Positions 21,726 through 31,821 of a stretch of DNA of 64,000 bases are shown one piece after another (within the stretch, counting starts at the first letter, position 1; every line of letters begins with the position of its first letter). The position numbers were made by a program, and so were the translations under genes. The stretch is taken from positions 806,001 to 870,000 of the forward strand of contig OZ037847.1 in assembly GCA_964035575.1 (NCBI GenBank), read 5' to 3'. A model generated the notes under the pieces. It was given only the letters and a program-made list of their open reading frames with translations. It searched no databases and had not been told where the DNA came from. Source of the DNA: Rhynchopus sp. YZ270_cl-10. Taxonomy: Eukaryota > Euglenozoa > Diplonemea > Diplonemida > Diplonemidae.

Positions 21726-22278
21726 CGGGAGAGGTGATTTGTGTTGGCGTTTTGAGGGAGAGTGGGAGGAGAGGAGGGAAGATAAGAGGGGGTAGAGAAA
21801 CTAGACAGGGACTAACCTGCAAGGATGATGACATACTATTAGAGTTCATGTTGTTTCGTTCAAAACAGAAGAAAAAAAAAATTTGTTTGCTGCTTTCCAT
21901 TTTTTTTCTTTTTCATTTAAACGAACCAGCAAGTCCTCGCATGTGTTTGGTTTTCTTTTATTTTCCTTCGTCCTATTGTTTAAAAATAGGCCGATGTACC
22001 GGAAGAAGGGATACATTTCACTTGGTCACTTTTATGTGACCACTTTCGTTCTCTTCTGTTTCGTTTTTTGTTTTTGTTTTGTTTGATTTTTATGTTTTTT
22101 TCCCGATTGATGACAGCAACCAAACGATCCATCAACAGAAGAATGAGCATTTACTTACCCCCCCATATTTTTCTTTCAAATACACAAAAAAAGAAGACGA
22201 CTGAATCTCACAGACACATTCATCTAATGGAAAAAGGTTTGTGTTTTTGCAGGTTTCGTGAAGGTGACAAAAATATTT

Positions 22279-22446
22279 ACCCCTTTAGACCCCAAGCCGT
22301 TTTTTTGGACCCACTTTTGAGTTCTGGTTTTTGGGGCGACCTAGTGGTATTAGGAGGGGATTCTTGTTTTACGAAAATGAGCAGAACCTTTCCCATTGCT
22401 CGTCCGGATAGGCTGGACAAATATGTCCAGCTGGGGTCTGAAGGGT
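22279..22446. mobile_element. Possible miniature transposon, 168 bp
   Basis: ACCCCTTTAGACCCCAAGC at one end and AGCTGGGGTCTGAAGGGT at the other are imperfect inverses of each other. No target duplication is clear. Confidence 0.4.
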
Positions 22447-22659
22447 AAAAAAAAACGTGAAAAAGTGCTGAAACGCTTTTGGATAATCAATACATGCCAT
22501 CACACACCCTTAGTGAAAATGAGACCGTGATGAAGGGATGTTCTCCAATCGTGGCCAAGGAATGTAGCACACTGCCCGGAAAAGTAGCGGGATACATACA
22601 TAGGCTTGAACCGATCTCCAGATCAGCCAACACTTTTTTGAAAAAAGTGAGTTTAATAA

Positions 22660-22694
22660 AACGTGCAGACGCCTCGAAGAGGGCGCAGGTACGT
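22660..22694 (-). repeat. Stem-loop motif, diverged TTGAAAGTGC variant
   Basis: ACGTGCAGACGCCTCGAAGA, then GGGCGCAGGTACGT; the ACGT ends and the CGCC/GGCG pair remain. Confidence 0.45.
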
Positions 22695-22887
22695 CGTCAT
22701 ACCTCTATCAGGCTGGTTGTGACAGAGGTTTGACAAGGATCGCTGTGAATTGTTGTGAAGGGGAGGAAGGTAAAGGTGACATTGTGACGTACAAACACCT
22801 CTGTGAACGCACCAATTTTTTTTTATTTGATGGATGCGATCAACAAACAACGCATAAAGAAGGGGTGGGGTATTTCATTCTATTTTT

Positions 22888-22920
22888 TGTTGTGTCGACA
22901 ATCACTGTACACCAACTGGT
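22888..22920 (+). repeat. Stem-loop motif, GTCGACAATC variant
   Basis: A T run, then GTTGTGTCGACAATCACTGT. The right half differs from the other copies. Confidence 0.4.
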
Positions 22921-23635
22921 ATAAAGATCGGTACTCAATATCGACCATTTTGTTTCTCTTTACGATTACCAAAGGTTTAAGTGGGTTTCGGGTATCCTGG
23001 CAACTGCCTCACAACACGGTTTTACGTCGCGAAGTTCCACACCACTCGAGGCAGTGGGAGGACCGTTTATCTGTTCTGTGTTTCGAGGGGACTACACAGA
23101 CAGGAAATTTAAAATAAGCAAATTCGTATAAAGAACTGATATAAATTTGCTCTGCACGCGATTCAGGAAATTGTGTACAGGCATTATCAATATAAAATAT
23201 CAATTAAAATCAAGAAGAAAAAAAGTAGTCCGGGTATTGTACTTTCGCACTGCCGAAAAAAAAAAAAAAACAACGCAAAACACAGAAACACTCAGAGTGA
23301 ATCTTGTGCATTCTAAACTACCTTTCTCTTCTCTCGCACAAGGTGGAGAAACACAGCTCGCGCAACGTGTGGGTTGGGGTCATTGTTTTGCAGTGTTGAT
23401 AAAAAATAAAGGGGGTAAATAGGAAGTCAAGAATGCTGTGCACTACGATCTGCTAACGGCAAAGAAAAATGCTTGCAAATGACAGCAGTCCAACCAAGCA
23501 GCAAGGAACACAAAAATTCTTCCACCCTTGGAAACACCGGAAGAACGCGGAAACACTGCTTCAATGCAGCAAAAAGAGGGGGGGGAAGCACCCTGACCAG
23601 TGGGCAGAGATGCCAGCAATTGCTTTGACCCCGAT

Positions 23636-23657
23636 TTATTTATTTATTTATTTATTT
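23636..23657. repeat. TTTA microsatellite
   Basis: Five to six units of TTTA. Confidence 0.85.
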
Positions 23658-23870
23658 TGGTTTTATCAACCTGCATACGTGTAGAAGATTTGTAGGGTAT
23701 TCTATTTGTGGAAAAATGCATCAGAGGGGGTTTGAAGCGAGAGGGTTGGGGAATGGGGAATGGAGATAGGGAATAGGGGACGGAAGGAAGAGCAGGGGTT
23801 GCAACTTTCCTATTGAATTTCTGTTTCAACGAAGGGGTTTAAAAAAAAAGAGAGAAAAGAGAGAATTTGG

Positions 23871-23903
23871 TCAAGATGAACCAAAGCCAATCACTTAGTC
23901 ACA
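23871..23903 (-). repeat. Stem-loop motif, CTAAGCCTC variant
   Basis: TCAAGATGAACCAAAGCC, then ACTTAGTCACATG. Confidence 0.5.
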
Positions 23904-24081
23904 TGAAAGAAGAGAGAGAGAGAATTCTGGGGGAATTTTTTCGTGTGTCGATCCGAAGATCAAACAGAATGTCAAGAAAGTAGGATTTTGTCGGCCAGTA
24001 AAAATCTGGATAAATGAGCGGTTTGAAGGTTTGTTTGTTTATTGTTTTTTTTGAAAGAAAAAAGAAAAAGAAAAAAAAATT

Positions 24082-24117
24082 GTAAGGTGATCGTAAGCTC
24101 TCGCTTAGTCACCTTTA
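24082..24117 (-). repeat. Stem-loop motif, best CTAAGCCTC-type hairpin
   Basis: TAAGGTGATCGTAAGCTCTC, then GCTTAGTCACCTTTA. The arms AAGGTGA/TCACCTT and TAAGC/GCTTA are perfect; on the minus strand a T/C tract follows. Confidence 0.7.
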
Positions 24118-24401
24118 AAAATATTTTTTTGAGGTTTCTACCAGGGATTTTCCTTTGTTTCTTCGCGGAAAAATAAGAAGATCGACTGACTTAACAATTT
24201 TAAAAATACGGGGTTAAGGAGGGTCGTTTGACTACAAAACAACTCTCACAAATTGCTTTGTTATTTAGTTTTTTTTTTTTTTTTTTCTTCTTTTTTTTGC
24301 GTACTTCAAATTGTCCTTTTTTTAAAAACGCGAATGTCTTTCGACGTAATGACGCGTTTCCCACAAAAGAAGAAACATAAGCACCTATAACAAAGGCCAG
24401 G

Positions 24402-24710
24402 ATGAATACAGACACGGCACACTTCATCCAGGAGTGTGTCAGAGTTTTGAGACAATTTGGGAACTCTGGTCTGACCACTTTTATTTTTCGTTCGTTTTTT
24501 TTTTTTTTTTCTCCTTTTTTTTTTTTTTTTGAAAAGGAGGTGGATACCACTGCGTCCTACTCCCGCCTCTACTCAGGTAATGAACGGGGATCATTGGATG
24601 CCCAGGGTCATGACTTCCCGGGTGAGATAGGTTGGATCAGTTTTGATTTTTTTTTTTGGCGGAGAACCTCTGCCTTTTCCCCAGATTCCTTCTTTGTGTT
24701 TGAGAAATAA
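24402..24710 (+). CDS. Possible small gene, exon structure unresolved
   Basis: Three protein-like pieces lie in one open plus-strand frame: an ATG-led piece (MNTDTAHFIQECVRVLRQFG, 24,402-24,467), a piece after a long pyrimidine tract (EVDTTASYSRLYSGNERGSL and on, 24,537-24,621) and a last piece (SFFVFEK, to the stop at 24,710). Between the second and third, CCCGG|GTGAGA and TTTTCCCCAG| give phase-matched splice sites. The first donor is unclear. The family is not recognised. It is read as coding because the pieces are GC-richer than the T tracts between them. Confidence 0.3.
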   Translation: MNTDTAHFIQECVRVLRQFGNSGLTTFIFRSFFFFFSPFFFFFEKEVDTTASYSRLYSGNERGSLDAQGHDFPGEIGWISFDFFFWRRTSAFSPDSFFVFEK

Positions 24711-24809
24711 TACCCCATACCTCCTCAAAATTGTTATTTTGCGAGCTATTTAGTGGGATACACGTTTTTTTTTTGGGGGGGGGAGGGGAGCAGTGTAGAT
24801 TAAAGAGAA

Positions 24810-24856
24810 GTTGAAAGTACAAACACCTCACCGGACAAATGGTGGATGAAGGTACT
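24810..24856 (-). repeat. Stem-loop motif, TTGAAAGTGC variant
   Basis: GTTGAAAGTACAAACACCTC, then ACCGGACAAATGGTGGATGA and AGGTACTT; the outer arms changed to AAGTAC/GTACTT, which still pair. Confidence 0.65.
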
Positions 24857-25139
24857 TGAAGACTCATTAAACATGCAGTGGCTGGTTGAAACAAAGTTTG
24901 TCAGATGAAAAAGCCTCTGCTTATTCATCCACAACAGGAAGCTTGAAGAGAGGCGGATGACCGCTAAGGACGCAACACTTATGGGGGGTGTGAGTGATCT
25001 TGTCCCTGGTGTGATATCCTTGGATTGAAAGTGCAAAAAAAAAGAAAATCTGCTTCTCGATCTGTCATCGCTAGGACCAGAGCAGAGCGGTGCACCTGGC
25101 ATGATGGAACCGTGGAGATGTCGATCGGAAGGGGGGAAT

Positions 25140-25175
25140 GATGGATACCTAAGCCTCACAGTGCTTGGTCCCTTG
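25140..25175 (-). repeat. Stem-loop motif, CTAAGCCTC variant
   Basis: GATGGATACCTAAGCCTCAC, then AGTGCTTGGTCCCTTG. Confidence 0.5.
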
Positions 25176-25530
25176 AAAAAGAAGGGGGGAAAAAGTCTTA
25201 AATTTGAATTTGAATAAAGTGCAAAAACACCATTTTTTTCAGTGAAACGCACACAAAAAACAGCGAAATAACCAAAAATCACAACTTACGGTTTTACATA
25301 TCACCAAAAGCGACATGCCACAAATTATGACGTTTACTTCACCGATATCGAAACTCCTTGGGGTGGGGTGGGGAGAAAGAGGGGACATGAGCCCAACAGC
25401 AGATTGTAGTAACTGAGGGAACTCCTTTTTCCTTGTAGCAATCTACAAGGGAAAACGTTATCTTTTTTGTTGTTTTTTTGTGCTTCTCTCTTGAAGCATA
25501 TCTTTTTTTGGGTGGAAAGAGGTCAATATT

Positions 25531-25836
25531 GTGCCAATGAATCATTTAAAACTGGAGTTGGAAAAGGAAAAAAACAGCGTCACAGCAGGCATCTACCTGA
25601 AAAAGGCTATTTTTTTTCAGAAAATAAATTTTCAAGTCGATGCGTATTTTTGGCATTCTTTTGGACGTCTTCTGCTAAAAACGGGTGCGAAAACTAAACG
25701 AACAGCTTCTAGAACGCAGATCACGTTGACTACCCTTTTTTACCAGGAGCGTGTGGTGTATGGCTTCCTCTTCTGTGGGAAGACAAAATGCCTTTCTCTC
25801 TATTGCAGGAGAAGGGCTGCGTTCCTGCCAATTTGA
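25531..25836 (+). CDS. Uncertain open frame, 101 residues
   Basis: The frame begins MPMNHLKLELEKEKNSVTA and ends CRRRAAFLPI. It stays open with mixed composition, unlike most frames nearby, but its A/T-rich middle includes a TTTTTTTTCAG that could equally be a splice acceptor. No family is recognised and no neighbour supports it. Confidence 0.25.
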   Translation: MPMNHLKLELEKEKNSVTAGIYLKKAIFFQKINFQVDAYFWHSFGRLLLKTGAKTKRTASRTQITLTTLFYQERVVYGFLFCGKTKCLSLYCRRRAAFLPI

Positions 25837-25944
25837 AGAAAGGAAGTTCGTTCCCTTGCCAGGCGAACAAAAAGTTGGTAGGGCTTAAAGGTCCATACAA
25901 ATATCACTGAAAGAAAAACAAAAAGAGAGACAGGCTTTAAGGTA

Positions 25945-26281
25945 AAGGGGGGGGGTCGACGTATTATGTAGGTGCGGGTATTATGCTAGCATAATACCCG
26001 CACGCTTTTTGAGGCAATTTTAACTTTTCATTTTGAATTTTTTTAAATTTAACCTCCAATTTACCCTTATGTAGGGGGGCGGAAGGGGAAGGGGCACCAA
26101 AATTAGGAATAATCGAAAGAAAAAATACAATTTAACCTACATAGTGCTTACATAGTGCTTACATAAGCCCCGACATAGTGCTTACACAATACTTACATAA
26201 TAACAGGTTCAGATTAAAAATTTTAACGAAAATTCTCAAAAATTTTAAAATTTAGCTATCATAATACGTCGACCCCCCCTT
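25945..26281. mobile_element. Mariner-type miniature transposon, 337 bp
   Basis: The ends (a G run, then GTCGACGTATTATG, and its inverse CATAATACGTCGAC, then a C run) are inverted repeats of about 22 bases flanked by TA on both sides (25,943-25,944 and 26,282-26,283), the target duplication typical of Tc1/mariner elements. Near the left end sits a perfect 32-bp palindrome (25,972-26,003) centred on GCTAGC. The middle repeats ACATAGTGCTT four times. No transposase is present. A one-ended relative (ATAATAGGTCCACCCCCCTT) lies in an intron at about 50,170. Confidence 0.7.
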
Positions 26282-26788
26282 TAGCCCTAAGCCTCTCATG
26301 GTTGGTAACTAAAAACCAAAATTTTGCTGCTGATCTTGATAACACGACGAAAGGGAAGATTATTTTCGTTGAAACGCAGCCAAAAACAGTGTGATATCTG
26401 AATTTGGCGGAAGTGATTTAACGGGAGGGAGGGAAGAGAGAATTGTCGGTATCGGGCGATCAAAACGGCTATATTCTTCCGGTTTTTAATAACACTGTGT
26501 GTAAGGGGAAAAGCAAAACAAAAAACAAACAGCACGATACCTCTCTAGGTGTGCAAGCCCAAATAAAAAACACCAATTGTCTGGGTTTTGATTCTGCTCA
26601 TTGCAGCCCAACAAAAAGATGAACCAAGCGGGGTGCGTATGACCGAAAAGAAAAGGCCCGAACGAAATAATTATTTCAAACAAAAATGAAATAATGAAAA
26701 CTTGGAGGGAATAGGACTGGATTAAGAGGCACGCCTTTGCGTATGGGTGAGTACTGGGAGAAGCACGGTAGAAAAATAAATAAATATG

Positions 26789-26826
26789 TCTTGTAATACA
26801 AAGCCTTCTTGTGACAGTGTATCAAA
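26789..26826. repeat. Stem-loop motif, 'ATACAAAGCC' variant
   Basis: GTCTTGTAATACAAAGCCTT, then CTTGTGACAGTGTATC. Confidence 0.45.
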
Positions 26827-26990
26827 CGGTGGTTGGTGGTGGGGGTCGGGGGGTTGGACCCCACCCACGCAGACTTCTCAAAATTTAAAAAAAAGCAAAG
26901 TAAACATAGACACCTCTTGAAGGTACATGAAGAGAAAAGACAACTTAAAAATATGAACGTGCCTCCCGGAAAGAGGGAGAAACAGAGATT

Positions 26991-27025
26991 GTAATATGAC
27001 CAAAGCCTCACTGTGCTTGATCTTC
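26991..27025 (-). repeat. Stem-loop motif, CTAAGCCTC variant
   Basis: ATATGACCAAAGCCTCACTG, then TGCTTGATCTTC. Confidence 0.5.
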
Positions 27026-27236
27026 AAAAAAAAAAGAGGGGAAAAAGGGAAAAAAAGTAAAAACACACCCTTGCTAACAATGAACGGCGACTTACCCATT
27101 TCTAGAGTGCAAGGATCTAGGGTGGAAGGTAGGGGGGAGTGGATATAAAGGGAAAAGGGAAAGGGAAACGCCAACACAACACATTGCAAAAAGAAAAAAA
27201 GAAAAAAAATGAAGAAAGAAAAAAAGGTTTTTTTTG

Positions 27237-27276
27237 ATAAGATGAACCTAAACCTCACTGTGCGAAAGTCATCTTA
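27237..27276 (-). repeat. Stem-loop motif, CTAAGCCTC variant
   Basis: ATAAGATGAACCTAAACCTC, then ACTGTGCGAAAGTCATCTTA; the outer arms TAAGATGA/TCATCTTA are perfect. Confidence 0.6.
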
Positions 27277-27563
27277 GAAGATTTCCTTGTTAAAAAAGGG
27301 GGGGTGAAGTAAAAATCGCAGAACAAAAACAAAAACACAACAAAAAAAAAGGTCAGAAAAAAAGGTTCAGCTAAAAAAAAAATAAAGGAGGCTGAACTGA
27401 AATAGATCCCCACCACCACCATCTCCCCCCCCTCCCAGAACAGAAACTAAAACCCGATACAGATAACGTATTGAAGTGAATGCGGTATAAAAAAAGATAA
27501 AAAAAAACAAACGAGGTGAAAATGTTCCACGAACGATACGATCAAAAAAAAAAAAAACAGAGA

Positions 27564-27614
27564 AATTGAAAGTGCAAAATGCTTCACCGTTCTTCGGCGA
27601 ACCTCATCGACACT
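27564..27614 (-). repeat. Stem-loop motif, TTGAAAGTGC variant
   Basis: AATTGAAAGTGCAAAATGCT, then TCACCGTTCTTCGGCGAACC and a mirrored CACTTTC end. Confidence 0.6.
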
Positions 27615-27632
27615 TTCAAAAAAGAGAAAAGT

Positions 27633-27671
27633 TTGTAAAATGATCCCAAACCTCACAATGCTTAGTCACCT
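27633..27671 (-). repeat. Stem-loop motif, CTAAGCCTC variant
   Basis: TTGTAAAATGATCCCAAACC, then TCACAATGCTTAGTCACC. It is 3' of the membrane glycoprotein gene in the sense direction. Confidence 0.55.
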
Positions 27672-27750
27672 AAACCTCCCCCATCCTCCCCCAAGACAGT
27701 TTTGAACCCCTTTCCCCTCAAACCCCCTCCTTTTTTCTCTCCACCGCTCC

Positions 27751-29367
27751 TCACGCAGAGAAACGCTGTAATGAGTTGACCGATCCGTCTAATGAAGAGT
27801 TGCGGACTCTAGCGGGTTTTAGGAGGGTTGGTGGTGGTGTGAGTTTTGGGGCCCCTCGTTTGACGTCTCGCAGAGGAGAGCGAAAGTTTTGGGATCCGTT
27901 CAGGGATGCGGTTAATGAGTTTTTCGCTGCCTGGGCTAGCGGGGGTGCTCCGTAGTGGCGGGGGCTGATGTTGATGGAGACGGTCTTTTTGAGTCTCCCG
28001 TTGACGGATCCTTTGCTCTTGAGGGAGGAGCAGAGATGGTCAGAAGGTGTTTCCCGTCCCCCGAGAGCCACGCCAAGCTGTTCGAGGCTTCCGTCGGAAC
28101 CGTTGCTTAGGAGTGTAGAGCCGAGGCCTTCTTCGGAAAAGGCGTCGCGTGGTTCGTGCATAGGTGAGTCGAGTCTCTCTGCCACCTGCTCGCTGCTGAC
28201 AACAGAGGACTCAGCAAACCGCTGCATGCTCTGGTAGGAGCTCTGCTGTGGGTCCGCCTTCGCAACAACAAACTTCGACGCAACAAAGACAATCCCCGCA
28301 GAGCAGCACAGCATCAACAGCCCCATCGCAATCAGCGGCGGTACAAAGTCAAAGCTCGCAGAGCTCCCCTTCGCAGTCCCAAGCGGTGTGGAGGAAGGCT
28401 TCGGTGGTGCAGGCGGCGCAACCGCAAAGAGGTAGCAAGGTGCCGCCTCAAAGGCATGCTTGTCTGCGCCAGAGACGTTGAAGCAAACGGATTTTGTGCC
28501 AGGAGTGGGGCAAGTGAGAGAGAACGTCATCGCTGCCGTCTCGCCCTGTGCAGGGCGTAAGGTCGGCTGTCTCTTCACAGCGCAGTCCTGTGTGTCGTGC
28601 TCCAGAATGGTGACCTCCTTGTTAGAGTAGTTCAGCTGCAGGTCAAACGTCGCGTTTGCGAAGAGGTGCGCATCGTCGACACTGAACGAGATTGTTTCGT
28701 TCGGTGGCAGGACAGTAAGCGCTACGCACTCCGGCTGCACGAAGTCTTTGTTCGCAACCACATTAAAGCAGAGCTCCTTGGAGCCGTTCGAGACACACTG
28801 CACGGAGAGGTCTCGCTTGTCGCCTACACCTGCCCACTGCAGGTCACCACCGAGGACGTGGCAGTCCTGCGCAACACCGTTCTGGAGGGAGAGGTTTGCG
28901 TTAACGTAGTTGTCGACCGAGAAGGTGAGTGTTGTGGTTGCGTTCATGTACAGGGTCGCGTGGCTCACGTGCGAGAGCAGGGCACGCTTCTTGTACTCGC
29001 TGTTGTCGACGATGGTTGTACGCGCTGTGCACGACGCATCACGCGTGATCTGCGCATACCATGGATGGGTATGGGTGTCATCCTCCTTGCACTTCACAGT
29101 CTCATTCAACGGCAGCGTAAAGGCAGTGAAGGACACTTCTGTGTGTCTACAGATGAGACGCACGTCAACAGAACACCCCTCTGACTGGATATCAACCTCC
29201 TCCGTGTCGAGACGTGCAAACGCATTCGCGTTGCGCAGCGCACACAGCAAAGACGTCTCGTTCAAATCAACGTCGCTTGAGGGACATTCCCCTGCCGCAG
29301 TGAAGTCAAGGTCATTCGAATGCAACGACGACACCAGCAACGCAGCACAGCACACAACTGCGAGCAT
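27751..29367 (-). CDS. Type I membrane glycoprotein with repeated ectodomain
   Basis: The product has 538 residues. A signal peptide (MLAVVCCAALLVSSLHS) precedes a Cys-rich ectodomain of about 300 residues with many N-glycosylation sites (NET, NAT, NLS, NGS, NVS). Two tandem modules of about 100 residues share the order TFSVD..., NA..L.L, DC.V, LSVQC/FSLTC, LCFNV/VCFNV and a closing Cys before a Pro-rich hinge. One transmembrane helix follows (FVPPLIAMGLLMLCCSAGIV) and then a Ser/Pro/Arg-rich tail of about 150 residues. The two modules look immunoglobulin- or CalX-beta-like, but I cannot name the family. A surface receptor or adhesion role is inference. It is the last gene of the minus-strand cluster, and its start is 12 bases from the open-frame end of the upstream gene. 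Confidence 0.75.
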   Translation of the reverse strand: MLAVVCCAALLVSSLHSNDLDFTAAGECPSSDVDLNETSLLCALRNANAFARLDTEEVDIQSEGCSVDVRLICRHTEVSFTAFTLPLNETVKCKEDDTHTHPWYAQITRDASCTARTTIVDNSEYKKRALLSHVSHATLYMNATTTLTFSVDNYVNANLSLQNGVAQDCHVLGGDLQWAGVGDKRDLSVQCVSNGSKELCFNVVANKDFVQPECVALTVLPPNETISFSVDDAHLFANATFDLQLNYSNKEVTILEHDTQDCAVKRQPTLRPAQGETAAMTFSLTCPTPGTKSVCFNVSGADKHAFEAAPCYLFAVAPPAPPKPSSTPLGTAKGSSASFDFVPPLIAMGLLMLCCSAGIVFVASKFVVAKADPQQSSYQSMQRFAESSVVSSEQVAERLDSPMHEPRDAFSEEGLGSTLLSNGSDGSLEQLGVALGGRETPSDHLCSSLKSKGSVNGRLKKTVSINISPRHYGAPPLAQAAKNSLTASLNGSQNFRSPLRDVKRGAPKLTPPPTLLKPARVRNSSLDGSVNSLQRFSA

Positions 29368-29379
29368 TCAGTCTCCTTA

Positions 29380-31821
29380 TTATTGCAGACGTTCTTGCAT
29401 CCGCTGTGTAAAGCCTTTTTTATATAAAAAGCTTTGTAGATGCTGTAGGGTGGTACTGGTGGAGGGAGTCAGGGAACGTAAGAGCGGTGGTGGTGGGGGT
29501 AAAGTGAGCAACAATACATTAAAAACAGCGTTTATTTTAACTTTTTGAAAGAAAACTGTAAACATGGCATAAATATGTGATGCTGCTTGGAAAAGCATTG
29601 CGATCAGTGTTTTTTGACACGTTTCTTGGCCTGTTCTTGCAATCGGTGGTCGATATATGCTCTGTGCGGGGGGTATCATTTTTGTGGACCTACATGAATA
29701 ATCATTTTTAACTGCATAAACAACGATGCTCCTCAAATTCACCCAAAACAAACAGCAAAAATGATATCTAATACTAATGCGGAACTTGCCCAGCTTCTTT
29801 GTCATTCTCAACATATTTGGTAATGCAAACTGTTCATACCTATGTGACAAATTGTCCATGAATTTGACCACGTCGATCTCTTGATCGAGGTCTCTCAATG
29901 TGTCATCTGGGCCGATGCCGGCACCTTGGGAAAGTTGGTGATGGAGACGGGTGTTGTATGGGTCGCGTTGGTACATGACCTCTTTGATCTCTGAAAGGGA
30001 AAGTGTGTCTGAACGATGCGTCGCAGCAAGGGTGCGGAGGCTCTGTGCAAGGTCGAGACAGGCAGATGTGGAAAGGGTCAGGATCGTGCGCTTGATGGCA
30101 TCGCAGAGCTTCGGGTACGTCGTGATATCTGTGTCAACATCGTCAGCATTCGGCTTGTCCAGCTGCACTGCAAACATCAGCCGCGCCAGCGCACCCAAGC
30201 CTACCTGGAGGACAGCACGAAGCGCCTTTGCTGCGATATCAAATGAAACCCGCCTTGCCCCTTTCCCCAGACGTTCCATTTCAGCACGGACCTGCTGGAT
30301 GGCACGCTCCCCTGCGAAGTAGGTTTCCTCAGGGAGGCGGTGTTCGAGGACTGCCATAAGGAAGAACGACTCGATGGATGTGGTGCTTGTACGGTTGCAT
30401 GCGTCGATGAAGCTGTAGGAGTACTCTATGCCGGACGCCTGCCGTGTCATGACCTCCACGAAGATGTCCTCGAGGGTGGTTCGCTCCCGCATGCCGTCGT
30501 CGCGGTCGAGGCGGCGTGCGCGCTCTGTCCAGATCTCTTTGATGATCTGCAGGACGAGGGGCTTGCCTACCATGCGGTTCTTGATCTTCTGCGATTTGCT
30601 GCGCAGGTACCGTGGGATGTCAGGAGTAAGCCCACGCCCGACGAAGTTGGGGGGCGGCTTCTCATCTTTATGCAGGCGCACATCTCTTCGTTCAAGGTGG
30701 CCTTGGAACAACTCCCGTGCATGGGACAGCTCCTTCTCGGCACAGTCGAGACGCTGTGTCAGGATGTCGTGCTCTACACCCACGACACGCAGACCCTCAA
30801 CAACAGTCTCAAGCTCCTCCTTGTCGATGTCTAGCTCGTTGATGTGCACCTCAGCGTCGGAGAGCTGCTCCCTCACGTCCTCCAGCACAGCCTCGAGCTC
30901 TGCCTGCGCTGCGTTTGCCTCCTGCAGACCACGGCTTTGTGCGTTGCAGTCGGCAGTCACAGCGGCGAGACGTTCGTACATATCCTGCCGCTCACGGCGC
31001 AGGTATTCAATCTCAAGGCATAAGCGCTGTAGGGCCTGCAGGAAGTAGGGTGAGCTCTTCTCCGCATGCAGACGCAGCTGGGCCTTCCGGTCCCCCTCCT
31101 GTAGCGTAGGAGGCGCAGGTGTGTCTAAAAAGACACGACTGCATACAGTCTGAATCTGCTTATGCAGCTCCTCCACATGGTGCTGCAGAATCCCGCTCTC
31201 CTCATTGAACTCTTCATTCGCACTGCGCAGACGCTCATTGGCGATGCGCATCTCATTGTTGTCCGCCTCCTTCTGCTCCACGACATACGCCAGAGACAGC
31301 ACCTCTGCCTGGAGCGAGTCAAGCGTTGTGCCCAACGTCTTTGTTTCTGCCACATCTGTTGCCCTCACAATCTTTTTGACCGCTGTGTCGTACGTATCCA
31401 TCACCCTCCGCATGAGGCCTGCCATCTGCGGTGTTGCACCGGTAAGCGACTCAATGGTTTGTCGGAAGAGACCTAGCTTCGAGACTTCATCCTCCACCGC
31501 TGTCTGGCAGTTGGGCCGTGTTGCGTCTCGTGCCGCTTCCTCGACAAGGCAGAGGAAGGGTGTCTTGCTTGCGAGGCTGTCGTCCATCGACTTTATCAGT
31601 GCGGTAGGTGTGCGTGCCGTCAACGTGTCCACCTTCCTGCTCAAATGCGCCGAGCTCGGCCGCTTGCGTGCACTAATGGGCATCCCCTGCCACATCCCCT
31701 CCACCTTCCCATCTGCACCAAAGAAGCGCTCATGAAATGAATCCCGCCAGACCTTGAACCGCACCCCAGAAGCTGCAACATTCGCCTTCGTTGCGCGTTG
31801 GTCTAAATATGTGGAAGCCAT
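29380..31821 (-). CDS. TSNAXIP1-like coiled-coil protein
   Basis: The open frame has 813 codons. Residues about 130-380 are long coiled coil. At about 390-510 comes a segment with the order PPNFVGRGLTPDIPRYLR, then KPLVLQIIKEIWTER, TTLEDIFVEV and EYSYSFIDACNR. This order matches what is known of translin-associated factor X-interacting protein 1, a sperm and cilium-linked protein (compare its FPGLGYGEAIPAFLR, LLKDAWKER and WAYTIFENIKLF). Composition stops looking coding near 29,750-29,840, where CATAG|GTATGA could be a donor; the last part of the frame may be intron with a short final exon before the TAA at about 29,382. The C-terminus should be treated as uncertain. The start ATG at 31,821 follows a short spacer. 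Confidence 0.7.
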   Translation of the reverse strand: MASTYLDQRATKANVAASGVRFKVWRDSFHERFFGADGKVEGMWQGMPISARKRPSSAHLSRKVDTLTARTPTALIKSMDDSLASKTPFLCLVEEAARDATRPNCQTAVEDEVSKLGLFRQTIESLTGATPQMAGLMRRVMDTYDTAVKKIVRATDVAETKTLGTTLDSLQAEVLSLAYVVEQKEADNNEMRIANERLRSANEEFNEESGILQHHVEELHKQIQTVCSRVFLDTPAPPTLQEGDRKAQLRLHAEKSSPYFLQALQRLCLEIEYLRRERQDMYERLAAVTADCNAQSRGLQEANAAQAELEAVLEDVREQLSDAEVHINELDIDKEELETVVEGLRVVGVEHDILTQRLDCAEKELSHARELFQGHLERRDVRLHKDEKPPPNFVGRGLTPDIPRYLRSKSQKIKNRMVGKPLVLQIIKEIWTERARRLDRDDGMRERTTLEDIFVEVMTRQASGIEYSYSFIDACNRTSTTSIESFFLMAVLEHRLPEETYFAGERAIQQVRAEMERLGKGARRVSFDIAAKALRAVLQVGLGALARLMFAVQLDKPNADDVDTDITTYPKLCDAIKRTILTLSTSACLDLAQSLRTLAATHRSDTLSLSEIKEVMYQRDPYNTRLHHQLSQGAGIGPDDTLRDLDQEIDVVKFMDNLSHRYEQFALPNMLRMTKKLGKFRISIRYHFCCLFWVNLRSIVVYAVKNDYSCRSTKMIPPAQSIYRPPIARTGQETCQKTLIAMLFQAASHIYAMFTVFFQKVKINAVFNVLLLTLPPPPPLLRSLTPSTSTTLQHLQSFLYKKGFTQRMQERLQ

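Larger units (their letters stand above)
19099..24401. other. Gene-free stretch, many stem-loop motifs
   Basis: No gene could be closed. An 84-residue plus-strand frame at 22,479-22,733 is protein-like in its first 55 residues but has no recognisable family. Stem-loop motifs are frequent, and a 31-A run lies at 21,691-21,722. Confidence 0.4.
26284..27750. other. Gene-free stretch, A-rich
   Basis: It is dominated by A runs, with stem-loop motifs at 26,991, 27,237, 27,564 and 27,633. A further one follows the transposon at 26,283-26,311. No gene is supported. Confidence 0.5.

Noticed and set aside
1-27750. CRISPR-like spaced repeats or tRNA genes
   Set aside because: The dispersed stem-loop motifs are irregularly spaced and diverged, and no A-box/B-box pair with a cloverleaf was found.
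28597-29548. Two overlapping plus-strand frames of about 200 residues
   Set aside because: Antisense shadows of the glycoprotein and TSNAXIP1-like genes.
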